NCBI GenBank assembly: GCA_030374805.1
Contig: JARGSG010000070.1
Location: 283,748-347,747, forward strand
Direction: 5' to 3'
Length of the DNA stretch: 64,000 bases
Source: Gracilaria gracilis
Taxonomy: Eukaryota; Rhodophyta; Florideophyceae; Gracilariales; Gracilariaceae
How positions within the stretch are numbered: the stretch's first letter is position 1; every line of letters starts with the position of its first letter. Under the pieces are notes generated by a model. It ran no database searches. It was not told the DNA's origin and saw only the letters and a program-made list of their open reading frames with translations. Shown here piece by piece: positions 32,201 through 42,861 of this stretch. Both the position numbers and the translations under genes were made by a program.

Positions 32201-33007
32201 TGGGCGAGGGATATCTTCGGTAGCGGCAGCGTGGTGTCCACCTCATCCGACGGAACTCTATCTCCTTCATCGAACAAATCCCCCTCAGATCCACCCAGGG
32301 AAGCCTTAGTAGTCCCAATAACCTCCACAACATCGTCATCGGAGTCATCCACGATGTTAACCCTCTCAATCGCTCCCAACGGTTTCTTCATCCCTTTAGA
32401 ACCTTCTCGTCCTCCTTCTCTCGTTGGTGGAGACTGAAGTTGGGCAGTTTTAGAGGAATGCTCAGCCGGTTCTCTTACCTCCTCAACACCTTCACTCTCA
32501 GGCTGAGATGTGGAGGACTTCCCGGCCCCAGGGTGCGGAGTGGGGTGCGAAGTGGGACTCTGCGGAATCTCAATTGAGGCCGTCATCGACGTATTCCAGG
32601 CATACAACCCATCCGAAAACAATTTGGCGAGCTTACTCGGGGGATCCTCGGGACCTTGGAAACGGTAAGGGTACTTCGCGTTTAGATGTTTTCCAGATAA
32701 CCACCAAATCCTCACCCTCTAAGGCAGTGGCACTTAGAAGTTGCCCATGCAGCGAATGGCAGAGCCCTTTCCCGGTACCACCATCAGGCCCCACGCCACG
32801 TACTTCTGCAGTACTAACTTCAACCCTGTTCTTGTCCTTTCCAAGGCTGATGAACAAAGATACAGAGTCGCCACCTTTTACCTTATGTGGCGCCGGAGTA
32901 CTCGTCTTCTTCTTCATCGCGCGCGGTGTTCCCCGCTCGGAACGCGATGTCAGCCTACGAAACGTGGAGACCTTCGCCTTTCCTCTACCTCGCGTAAACG
33001 GCGCCAT
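29221..33007 (-). pseudogene. Large giant-element gene with C-terminal 2OG-Fe(II) dioxygenase-like domain, disrupted
   Basis: One gene of about 1,260 codons read from ATG 33007 (MAPFTRGRGK) leftward. Three phase changes (near 32.70, 30.02 at a C6 run, and 29.60 kb) and two in-frame stops (30955-30957 and near 29.45 kb) break it. Residues 1-250 are basic, then acidic and low-complexity. The middle 350 residues are an unrecognised helical domain (ISLAHYVQQRLT, RNFGWLPTAGSIAVTL). A second charged linker follows. The C-terminal ~250 residues have GYPRQVLHTDF (candidate HxD iron ligands), a PGFFMMASGGSSFMIWVCE strand pair and, after the last frameshift, RRDIFHAEAGYMDAL (candidate distal His). That order fits a double-stranded beta-helix dioxygenase. 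An acidic tail ends at 29221. Confidence 0.5.
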
Positions 33008-33376
33008 TTCTGACCCCTCGCTGTTCCTCTTCGATCGCACTTACTCCCGCCCCCTTTTATGGTTCAGAGGCGCCATGTTGGATACAAAGGGTTCAAACAA
33101 TTCGAAACGCGGATTACGACCGTCGAGAATGCTCGCGAGAACGTGTAGTGGACGTACCCTTCTCAATGACGTTCGTTGCCTTCACTTCCTGACCGAACAC
33201 TGCGCCCGCTCAATATAGGATTGAACTCAAGGGGTTCCGCATGTCACGTTTTAGAACTCACTATCGCTTTATTTAGAAAGTTACATGATCGTCATAACTA
33301 CTACGTACGTGTAGCTATCGAATAAAGGCACCCAGTTTTGAAGAAAAAAGAATGAATTGCGTCCGTTAAGTTTTCT

Positions 33377-33745
33377 GCATGGACAGCGGTCCGGGGTAGA
33401 GTGGCGCTTCATCAGTGCCTTGATGAAGCGCCACACCACCCCGGACCGCTGTCCATGCGCAGTGGCCGATGAAGTTGGACGACACCTCGGATGGCTGTCC
33501 ACGTGCTGTGGCGGAAGAAGTTGGACGACACCCCAGACGGCTGTCCATGGCAAAAAAAATTTAATTTTTCAGACAGCGGTCCGGGGTGGAGTGGCGCTTC
33601 ATCAGTGCCGTGATGAAGCCCCATTCCACCCCGGACCGCTTTCCACGCGCCGTGGCCGATGAAGCTCGACAACACCCCGGGCCGCTGTCCACGCGCCGTC
33701 GCTAATGGAGCTGGACGACCCTTCGCATCGCTGTTGACGACGGTT
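33377..33745. repeat. Minisatellite with two long hairpins
   Basis: Inverted repeats 33377-33414/33421-33458 (36/38 paired, 6-base loop) and 33572-33604/33611-33643 (30/33 paired) share the same core (GCGGTCCGGGG, GTGGCGCTTCATCA). Between and after them a ~60-bp unit (containing CCGATGAAG, TTGGACGACACC and CCGCTGTCC) repeats degenerately several times. Confidence 0.85.
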
Positions 33746-35330
33746 TTCACTTATGATTTTTTTATGAATATTTAAAGCCCTGCATCTTCTTATAATGACG
33801 GGAGGACGTAAGGGAGTCAAATCATATGACTGTCGTTCGGTGAGTTTGTTGGAAAGCAATAAAAATTGCTCTTCATAAGCACGGAGAACATTTTAGAATA
33901 GAATTAATTCGCAGCTTGTTGGTCATGTGTAAAACAAAACAAATAATACATCACATCGATCTGGTAGAATATGCGCTATCTCAGAAACTTTACATCCTAT
34001 CATATCGAAGAAGGTAGTTCTACCGACTACCTTCTCTAACTTTAAATGAATTAGATTTTCCTATAGTGCTCAAGGTCGTGACCGATAATGAATACCCCCT
34101 TTGCGACAACCACGAGCAGTATGTGGTTGTCGGAGAAGAATAACTCATCACTGGCCACGAAATTCTTCAAGTGACTATATTGGTGACTATTCTTCTTCAG
34201 TGATTGAAATATCAGTAATGGCTAAACACGATTATATGAGTTGAACAACTCATGTAAACGTAGTCCACCATCACCAATATCTCAACCAATTCCGATAGTT
34301 CGAGCTAACGCAGTCTAATCTCGTCGGTCTAATAAATAACAACAGTCCGACAGTGATTGAGCTGGCTGTCAGAGCCAAAGCCAATTACATGAGTTGAACA
34401 ACTCAAATAATTGTACTCGACCATCACGGCCAGCTCAACTACTTCCAAATCTTCTCAGTAAAGCAAGGATGCAGAAGCGGCATACACTGTGTCCGGCGAC
34501 TCTGGCTTGAATACGCAATAGCATGGAAAATAGAAGAGTACGCCACTTACTACGATTCACAGAAAACGAACAAGATTGTCGAACGTACCACGTCCGCACA
34601 ACAGAACAAGGACGGGAAGAGCACCTCCTTTACACAGTTTCTAGCGATCTGTTTTTCTTCTGTCACAACCGAGGGGATCAATTGGTTGTGACAGGAGAAG
34701 AAGAGATCCCTGGAAACCGTAACGGGGAGGTACAGAGCGTTGTGCTTTCCGAGGCAGTTGGCAGGAGAGCGAAGGTGCTTAAGGATACGCAGCGTCACAT
34801 TACAAACAAGCGCCAGTCGCGAGGGGGCCGCTGTCCAGGTGGAAATTAATTAATTATAACTTTTTCTCCCACGGCGCATGGAAAGCGGACCGAACTCGAG
34901 TGGCACTTCATCGGAGCCGCGATGGAGCGCCACTGCACCACGGACCGCTGTCCGGAGAGCTGTAAGTTATAACTTCGGCTATACTTTCATATCTAAGAAT
35001 TACCGCACCCCCCTCCCATCCCTGCCTTCTCTTATAACTGTTTATCACCGCATAAGCCCCCCTAACATCGCCCAATTCCCTTCTACTCCTCTACTTTAGA
35101 GTTCTGGTACCGTTTTGGCGTCTGAACTCCTCCGTCACATCGCTAATTTTGCAGCCGTCTGCCGTCCGCTCCCGTCTACCATCTGCACTCATCTCTAGTT
35201 CGCTGCCGTCTCTCGTCTGCTTCCGTCCGTTCGGCCTCGCCGTCCGCTGCCGACGTCAATCATCTGTTTTCTCACGACCTCTCCCGTTCTCCTTCCGTAT
35301 TCATAATACAGCCCCTCGTTATTGTGTAAA
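33746..35330. other. Divergent intergenic region of the giant element, rich in inverted repeats
   Basis: Apparent control region between the dioxygenase-like gene and the methyltransferase gene. Further inverted repeats: 34009-34018/34026-34035; 34104-34113/34123-34132; 34202-34221/34268-34287; 34353-34369/34426-34442; 34646-34670/34684-34708 (22/25); 34880-34913/34920-34953. The third and fourth are two copies of a ~153-bp unit with an inner ATGAGTTGAACAACTCA palindrome. 34,960-35,330 is C/T-rich and probably the methyltransferase 5' UTR. Open frames such as 34523-34849 overlap hairpins and are not supported. Confidence 0.7.
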
Positions 35331-35706
35331 ATGGCTGCCGCAACCACATCCAGGTCTAAGTCACCGTCACCGGCACCTCCGACAACCGAAATGAAGGTTG
35401 GAAAAATGTTCGGGTCTGGGGATGAGCTTCTCACCGCATGTCTCGTCATCCGTTATCACTATGCGTCGACGATGCGAGAGAAAGACGAACCTAGGAAAGT
35501 GGGACACAGCGAATTCGTTCAATATATCATCAAGAATCGCACTGTCCTAGACGGTGCCAAGAAGTACTTCTCTATCTTTCTCGGACCCACTCACCCGTCA
35601 TACAGCGACGATGAGCTCACGGCTGTGTGCGGGAAGGGTTCGTACCGTCAGCTGTATCTGTCGACGAAGTTTTTTGACATCATGGACGGAGACAGAGACA
35701 GGCGTG
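35331..35706 (+). pseudogene. DNA methyltransferase gene, 5' part (split by Gypsy insertion)
   Basis: From ATG 35331 (MAAATTSRSKSPSP) 125 codons are open up to the Gypsy target site GCGTG at 35702-35706. After a Ser/Pro-rich start come LLTACLVIRYHYASTM and AKKYFSIFLGPTHPSYSDDELTAV, with no recognised domain. The frame continues on the other side of the insertion at 48286 with no phase change when one GCGTG copy is removed, so both halves are one gene. The apparent extension of the frame to 35807 is read-through into LTR sequence. Confidence 0.7.
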
Positions 35707-36559
35707 TGTGGAGCAACGCCTTTGGCATGAAAAGTGCAGGCTCACGAAGACGTTCGGAATCTTCCCCTCGACAAGGCAGCAGAGCGAACGGAGCACTCCG
35801 GGAATGACACAGCTAAGCCGGGTGTAAATCCAAGGTCAAACCACCACGACAAGCGTCGGAGCGTTAGGCTGAGTAGTAGTCAGTAGAGATCCACGTGTTC
35901 ACACGGTCACGAGATGAGTCCTCGAAAGAGAGTAGCACGGCAACGACAAGGTGTCGGAAACGGGCCACTGAGAACAGGGCAAAAAGGCAAACCCAAAAAA
36001 GGGGAGAAAGCAAACCACAAGAGTGGGGAAGAGAGAAAGAGAATAAAGTAAACCCAATACAGGGGCGAGTATACGACAATAGGTCGGAACGAGACACACA
36101 AATAGTGGTTATACTCTGAGCGCCACAAGGGTGGGTGACTATACGTAAACAACGCAGTCGTAACTCCACTGGGAGGTGAACAATCCGCGAAGGCGTGATA
36201 GTTAGAGCCAGAAGCCCTTGCTTGGAAAGGGGCAGTTTACTTGGGGGAGCGGTGTTCAACCCTCTAAGTACTGAGCTCGGCGCACCACTGACAGTGGGTG
36301 CGCCAGACAAAATAATCTATAAAATATCTAAGTAAATACAGCAATGCTAGGTGCACTGCCTATGGCATATCCGTGCTACACGTGTGCTATTGGCACCCGC
36401 TAAGCGGCGCCATGACCCGTGCAATCCACGTGTCCGTGTGTGGAAATTACCTCAGCGAGGCGACACGCTAATAGCGGTGTAGCTCATATATATCTACTAA
36501 CGCATAATGCGGAAATTAACTGAGTATCTCAAATCGCCTCCAAGGAGTGTTGTCCTTCA
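35707..36559 (-). repeat. Gypsy-1 3' LTR (left on plus strand)
   Basis: 853 bp, starting TGTGGAGCAACG and ending CCTTCA. Same length as the other LTR. A purine tract on the element strand (plus strand TTCCTCCTT at about 36564-36572) adjoins it, as expected for the polypurine tract. Confidence 0.93.
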
Positions 36560-37879
36560 TATCTTCCTCCTTAAGAGTGAGCCACGCCGTCGCGATGGCG
36601 GGTCGAACTCCCAGCCGTGGGCATAAAAGCGCATCCCCGAAGTCTTCGCATTCCATCTCGCCTCGCGAAGACCAAGTCACTACCACTCGACAGTGCAAAC
36701 CTCGCTCCAGCGACGATCAACGCTGTTCACAACAGTCTTAAACTCGCTCTCGCGGTCCGGTCCCTGTTTTCAGGTCCATGAACCACAGTGTAGGATAACG
36801 GATTCGAGTCTGGGACGCTCCACAGAGGTGGTTCTCAAGTTTCTTCGAGTATCCCTCGATATGAGGTCTTGCGACACCCACCCAAGTAGACGAATCATTG
36901 CCATAAAGCGGATACGCGGTCCATAGCCCTGAAAAGGTGTGCAGCTCGTTTCGAGATCGAAGTCTTCACGCTTGAAGCGATTCCCGCCACTCTGCAGCAC
37001 AGAACCGGGGTGGGTTACAGTCCCGAATTTTGAAAATCGGATACCGTTCGAACCAGCACAGCTGTGAGGAAACCTAATACAGGGTCAAGCTCCTGAAAAC
37101 CAGAGCTTTTATTTGACATCAACATTGTTGCGATTGAACACCATTGAGTGGGAAAGCGTGACCCATTTCAGTTTACCAAAATGCGGTCTTAAAATAGAAT
37201 CCCAAACTGAAACGGCTCCATAACTCCGAAGTTCTTCAAGATAATTGACTTCCGTCTTCGCCAAACAGTTCAAAGGGGTCCAGAAAAACCTAATGATGGC
37301 TTGTTAAGGAAACGGATTGAAACCTACCGAGTTACGGGTTTTGCGCATAAGGCCTCCAGAAAATACTGTAGCAGCAAGATACCCGAGATCAGGAATCGAG
37401 AACCATTACCAGAAACGACTGGGAATCAACGCCAACGCATTATGCGGATACTTGGAACACCGCAAGAGCGTGTAAACACCGAAGTACGACGCAGTAGGTG
37501 GTGACGAACATGGTTGAACATAGGCGACTGAACATTTCCGCCAGGGGCGTGTGCAAGACAAACGGTATTCTCAGCGGTAAATCAACGTGATGCGCACGGA
37601 AACAGCGCACTCTTCTGAAGGGAAAACCCATGCACACGTGGTCATGATGAGAACAGTGAACCAGCGAGCTGGTAGAGAACCCCTCAGGATAATTAATCCG
37701 AAAGAACAAACGTGGGCGACCGAAGACGACACAAGTCGGACTCCGATCACAAAAACCAATCTCCACTTCATCTTCATCCACTTCTGAACTTCCTTCTCGG
37801 TGCGCCAGCTACGTCTCCATCGGGGCGTGTTATCCCACTTGGGCATTGACAATTGTCGCCGGGAGACCCGTGAGAGTAC
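36560..37879. other. Gypsy-1 3' region between chromodomain and 3' LTR
   Basis: About 1.3 kb without a recognisable gene. Open frames such as 37440-37781 overlap the segment following the chromodomain and show no domain. It ends in the polypurine tract next to the LTR. Confidence 0.45.
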
Positions 37880-38030
37880 GCCGATGGTACTGCACCACTT
37901 TCGGTCGTGGGAGATGCTCGATTGGCTCATCCGAGTCAGCCTCGGGACCGTAGCCGTACCAACGTACGAGATACTGTATGTATCCCAACGTGTGGTATGA
38001 GTGTTCCACTATGTGGTCGACTACAAACTC
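37880..38030 (-). CDS. Gypsy-1 C-terminal chromodomain (fragment)
   Basis: On the minus strand this stretch reads EFVVDHIVEHSYHTLGYIQY, then LVRWYGYGPEADSDEPIEHL and so on to QYHRR. This is the chromodomain pattern (aromatic cage positions, LVRWxGYGP, then acidic-Pro and L). Chromodomains at the end of chromovirus integrases guide insertion to modified histones. It lies about 0.8 kb beyond the pogo insertion, separated from the integrase by a Pro/Thr-rich region with possible stops. Confidence 0.65.
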
Positions 38031-38769
38031 CTGTCAGAAGACTTCCCGGCCTTGCCGTGTGATTAAGACATCCTGCTTCGGAGAGCTCTCCGGCGGCTTC
38101 ACCGTGTGTGGCACTGCGTCGGTGTTCCGGTTAGACCGTCTTGTGTCCACAAGGTTGGTCGCACTGTACCTCCGCAGTGTGGTCCCCCACTTGGGTCGAT
38201 TGTCACGCGTCTCGCGGTGTCGATGTTCCCGATGCCTTGGTTTGGTAGAGTTCCTTCTCCCGCGGGAGTCCCAATTGGGCGTACCGCAAGTTTGAGTGGT
38301 AGCAACCGTTTCGACGGAGTTGTGCGTGGCGTCGAACGCGCTCGCGTCAACGGTAACCCTGATTGAACCGGCCTCGCCGTGGTGGCACGTGGCGTTGTCA
38401 ACGGGTGGCCGTTATTGGTCTGCGCCGGGGCGTGTTCCGCCTCCGTATGCACGGGAGGTGTCAGCTCGGTTTGTCGACGTGGTTCGCTCGCTGAGCTGAT
38501 ATCCCTTACAGGTGTAGTCCGTGTGCTACGGTTGGCACTTCCCTGCTAGGCATTTAGCGACGTGTCCACGGTGTGGACTGCCTCAGGCATGTTGGGCGAC
38601 TTAGTCTCCGACGACTCTTCTCCGTCTTAGAGGTGCGAGCTCAACGGCGCTTTAGGCGGTGTTTCCACTCCGTTATGCGACGTAGTCACTCCAGGCGCGC
38701 TATGCGGCGTAGGCAACGGCTTTGCCGGTAATGACTGAGTCTCCTCGGTCCTTTCCCCGCACGGAGGTA

Positions 38770-38794
38770 CAGGTGAACACTGTGATTAGTGTGG
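38770..38794 (+). repeat. Pogo-1 left terminal inverted repeat
   Basis: 25 bp, outer end CAGGTGAACACTG, exact inverse of 40795-40819, preceded by TA. Confidence 0.95.
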
Positions 38795-38963
38795 CCCACA
38801 CTATTTCAGTGAGGCTGATTTTGGACACCCTCACAAGAAATAGTGTGGGCCACACTATTTCGGAACCCACACTAATAACGTTACGGATTTAATAGTGTGG
38901 CCCACACTAATTACCACTCACGAAATTAGTGTGGGTGTCTGGCAGTACGAGATTGCAACATTA

Positions 38964-40562
38964 TCAGTTGCTTCCGACGGAAAGACCCTCAAAGTTCTCG
39001 CGATAATTCCGCACAATTTGTTGCAACTCAGGAAACATTTGGCGCTCCTCCCACTGCCCGTTAAGATTCAGGGCCATACCGCAGCGGATCATGGCCTTCC
39101 GAGCGTACGTAATCCCATCACTGTCGCGTTGCGCGTTTACGGTTCGCACAGACTGTGCTACTAGCTTCAAGAAATAACGTTTCCCAGGATTTGTAAGTTT
39201 GCCTGATGACCTTAACCCATCCGACCATAGTCCCTTCTCTAACAGACCCATCTTATGTTCGTCCCACTCTTTCCTCCAATTTGTCTTGAGCTTCTGAATT
39301 ACGAAGCTGTCGGCAGGTTGCACCAAGTGTGTCGCATTACACGGAAAGAAGCGTATCTCCGTGTTGCTCTCTGCCAGCGCCTGATGAACCTCCTCATTTA
39401 GAGCGTGCGTATTGACGTTGTCAATGTAGAGGACCCGCTTTCTTCCATTCCGTAACCGAAAGAAAACCCTTTTCTCTCGTAGCCACTGCAGAAACACCCG
39501 CGTATCCATCCAGGCTTTCGGTCCTGTGCGGTACACGACACCCGGGACGTCGTCTGGTAGCCCACGGATGGGGTAATTCTTATCCGCATTCTTAAATATG
39601 AGCATCGGAGTTTCGAGACGCGCGTTGGGTTCCCCGGCTATGAGCACCATCATGATTATACCGTCATCGCCAGAAACCACATCCACATAGCGGACGTTGG
39701 TATCGCCCACTAGCGCTAACGTTTTGTGGTTGTCCATATTCATACAAAAGTGGGTTTCGTCTGCGTTGTATACATCTTCTTCCCGGAGGCCATGGGATTG
39801 GAAATCTCGCGCAAGCTGTCCGAGGTGGAAGGCCACCTCTCGCTCAATCTGTTCCTGCTTAGCTGGGGAAACCACTAACTTCCCGCACTGGTAATGGCTC
39901 ACGACGCTGTATTTTGCAATGAAGGATTGAATCCACCTCGGGGTTACGAGGTCTTTTATGGGCGTGCCATGACGCGGGTCAACAGTATTCACGTTATACA
40001 CTCCACTCGTGTTTCCCTGTATGAGATGGAGCGCAAGACGGCGCAATAACCTAGTATTGAACTTCATGCTGTACTTTCTCATGCGGTTGAATTCGTTGTA
40101 TAAGTCGGTGTATAGCCCTGCTACCCATGGCGTCACACGGCGCCCTCTTCCGCCTTGTGTCTTGGAGTAGTGACGCTTCAGTCCTGTCTTTGTATGCTTA
40201 ACAAACGAATACCTTTGGGTCCTGGCTGCTCTACTGTGTTTTTCTACAATTGCTTCGCGTTATTTCCAATACCTGCTTGCGCGCTGTAGGTTGGCTTTGA
40301 CACAGCTGCGAAAGAGTTCTGGGAATTGGGACACTGTCTTTGACGCAATATGCTTAGGGCCATCTTGTGCTGCTTTTTCTGTCATCAACTTTGCTATGCG
40401 AGATTTGTGGGTGTTGGTCAGCACCATTTGCACCTTCCGATTGGGGTTTGCATCGGATTCGGGGTTGGATGAAGGGTGTTGCCCAGCTGGAGTGGTCTCT
40501 GTAGATGGAACTTCGTTGGTGGGCGTTGCAGCAGTGTTTGTGGTGCTCACATTGGTCTGCAT
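38964..40562 (-). pseudogene. Pogo-1 DDE transposase, single nonsense codon
   Basis: One frame of 533 codons from ATG 40562 to 38964, broken only by TAA at 40260-40262 (ASRYWK-stop-REAIVEK). The N-terminal half has DNA-binding helix regions (FPELFRSCVKANLQRASRYW; TRLLRRLALHLIQ). The DDE_1 catalytic core has Asp in VYNADETHFCMNM, Asp in RVLYIDNVNTHALNEEV and Asp in NATHLVQPADSFVIQKLKTN. The second copy at 60.5 kb has CAG (Gln) at the stop position, so the TAA arose from a Gln codon. Everything else appears intact, so inactivation is recent. Confidence 0.9.
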
Positions 40563-40794
40563 TTGAGCAAATGACGATAATAAAGGAGAGGCAAAGAGAG
40601 AAATGATATAAAGATTTGTCAGGGGAAACGGCTGTTGGAGAATGCGAGTGGCTACGGGGATCTGAATCTTTGTATTTCCCGCCCAAACTGTTTATATCTG
40701 TTGCAAACCCACACTAATTAAGTTTGTGAGCGGTACACGTGAACGTGAAGTAGTGTGGGCCACACTATATAGCGTTGCCGCACTATATTTCCAC

Positions 40795-40819
40795 CCACAC
40801 TAATCACAGTGTTCACCTG
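40795..40819 (-). repeat. Pogo-1 right terminal inverted repeat
   Basis: 25 bp, exact inverse of the left repeat, followed by TA. Confidence 0.95.
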
Positions 40820-40821
40820 TA

Positions 40822-42861
40822 GTGACTGGTGACGATTCCGCTTCTGCGTTGATGCGCGGCGACCCTGAAGAGACGCCGGGCTCTCGAGAGGGCTTTGATT
40901 TCGCATTAGAGATGTCTCTCTTTCGTGCCATACGGTGTTCCTCACGCAACAGCGCGGAAGCATGACGATCAACGAGTCCATCCTCCTCCTTAAATAAAGC
41001 GACATAGGGAGTGGGTGTCAACGCGCCAAGTCGGCGAATAATTACGCCAGTCGACGGAGCTTCAGACAACGAAGCACCAGAGCGCGTAGAGTCCGATAAC
41101 ATCGGCAAATCCGAGAGTTCCCTACTTGGGTGTGGTACCTCCCTAGGGCGGTCGATCGGGGGTGGGTCCGGTGTGTCCGTAGTGTTCGTTTCCGCTTCTG
41201 CGGTAGAATGTCCACTTGATGGGTCGTTTCCCGCAGGCGGGGGTGCAAAACCCACGCGATCGCGGGAAATGCGTTCGTGTTGCTGACCCATCTCTACTAC
41301 GACAGTGTCGGATTCCACTGCAATTTTCTTGAAGGGACCGTTGGCGACGGGTGAGAGCTTGTGGCGTTTCTCCTTGCCTGGATTCCAATTCTCCTTACGG
41401 ATGAACACATAGTCCCCTTCATTAAGGGCGGGTGGTCTTCGAGGGGCTCGCTCATCGAAATCACGCTTATATGCGGCTTGTGACCGGGCCATTGACCGTT
41501 GTGCTGCAGGGACCAGCTTGGTAAGCCGGTCTTCCAAGTTTTCCTGTATCCCTTCGTCGAAGGAATTGATTAAGCGTTGGCTGTGCTTCGAGCGCCACGG
41601 GCGGTGGGGTGCGAGACAGAACCAATTCAAACGGAGTCAAATCCGTAGTACGGTGTACCTGAGTGTTGTATGCGAATGTCAGCCCATCGGTGAACAGGTC
41701 CCACGTGGTGGGGTGATTGGCTACGTATGAACGGAGTGCTGCTAACAGCGTCCGGTTACACCGTTCAGCCTGCCCATTACACTGAGGGTGGTAGGTTGTC
41801 GTGAAGAGATTCTTGACATCCAGAATTCTGCATACATCCCCGAAGAACCGGGAGGCAAACTGTTTCCCGTTGTCGGAGAGTAGATTCACCGGTGGGCCGT
41901 AGACGAATGCCGAATGGGTGACGAATGCTTGCGCAACCGTCAATGACGTGATTCTCTGTAATGGTACGGTACGAACGAGCTTCGAGAAACGATCCGTGAT
42001 CACGAGTGGAAATTTGTTACCCCGCTTGGTAGCGAGGAAAGGTCCCAAAATATCGATACCTACGAATTCCAGGGGCGCCCTTGCGGGGAAGAACTTCAAC
42101 TTCGTCGCATGGCGGCAAAGCTTGACGCGATTCCGAGCACACTCGGGGCAGAACCGTACAGTTGCGTAGCAATCCACAGCCATTGCTGGCCAGTAGAATT
42201 TTCTTCGCAATGTAAGGTACAGTTTCCGTCCTCCGACGTGGCTACTAAGTTTGGCATAGTGTAAGAAGTGTAACACCCGAGATTGTAGGGCGTGTGGCAC
42301 CACTATTTGTGGGTTTCCAGTTACCGTGCGAACGAGATATCCAATATCATTCACCCGAAAGGGGAGATCAGCTCCTCCATTGAGTTGCGCCCGAATCTTC
42401 GTGCAGTAGGGATCGCTGAATTGTTCCCTAACCATCTCCTCCGATGTAACGGGTACGAAGTTACCTGGTAGGGGGTTCGAACTTTCGCTGACAGCGAGTA
42501 GGTCATCCAGTTCCTGGTCAAAATCCAGTTCGTCTGGCCATTCCTCTCTGATATCATCCAGTTCACCTGCAGTGTAGTCGTCAACTGCGAAGCAGGGTAT
42601 TTTCTCGTCATCGACGGCTAACGCTTCCCCTGTGGTGGGTAGGCGAGAAAGGGCGTCGGCTTGTGTATTGTTGGCGCCCTTCTTGTAGGCGACGTCGAAG
42701 TCAAACTCTGCAAGACGCAGTCTCCAACGCATTAAGCGGCCTGAAGGCTCCGATATGGAGAGTACCCATCTCAATGATATGAGTGATCCGTGTAAACGGT
42801 GAAATGAGCACCCATGAGGTAGGGGCGTAGCGTGCATAATGCCCACACTACTGCAAGACAT
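40822..42861 (-). pseudogene. Gypsy-1 RNase H end and integrase
   Basis: RNase H end with FDVAYKKGANNTQADALSR, then integrase zinc domain (H...H with CPEC near 42.14 kb), catalytic residues in VGIDILGPF, NLLSDNGKQF and NGQAERCNRT, and the C-terminal region with ALNEGDYVFIRKENWNPGKEKRH after a frameshift near 41.55 kb. A Pro/Thr/Ser-rich segment follows and is cut by the pogo insertion at 40820. The reading resumes to the left of 38769. Confidence 0.87.

Larger units (their letters stand above)
38770..40819 (-). mobile_element. Pogo-1: pogo/Tc1-like DNA transposon, 2,050 bp, complete
   Basis: Perfect 25-bp terminal inverted repeats (38770-38794, 40795-40819; outer end CAGGTGAACACTGTG) flanked by TA on both sides (38768-38769, 40820-40821), the target-site rule of Tc1/mariner/pogo elements. 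Subterminal regions hold several copies of a palindrome with core AGTGTGGGCCACACT. One transposase gene occupies the minus strand. It is inserted in Gypsy-1, so it is the youngest layer of this nest. Confidence 0.95.

Noticed and set aside
33377-33745. CRISPR-like array (repeats with spacers)
   Set aside because: Eukaryotic context, degenerate ~60-bp minisatellite units without constant repeat length or unique spacers.
34523-34849. 108-codon frame in the hairpin region
   Set aside because: It spans a 25-bp inverted repeat and lacks protein-like features; an opposite frame of similar length exists through the same hairpin.
35322-35807. Methyltransferase 5' frame ending at 35807 as an independent 161-residue gene
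   Set aside because: The last 34 codons are LTR sequence, shown by the same bases at 47428 onward; the natural continuation is at 48286.
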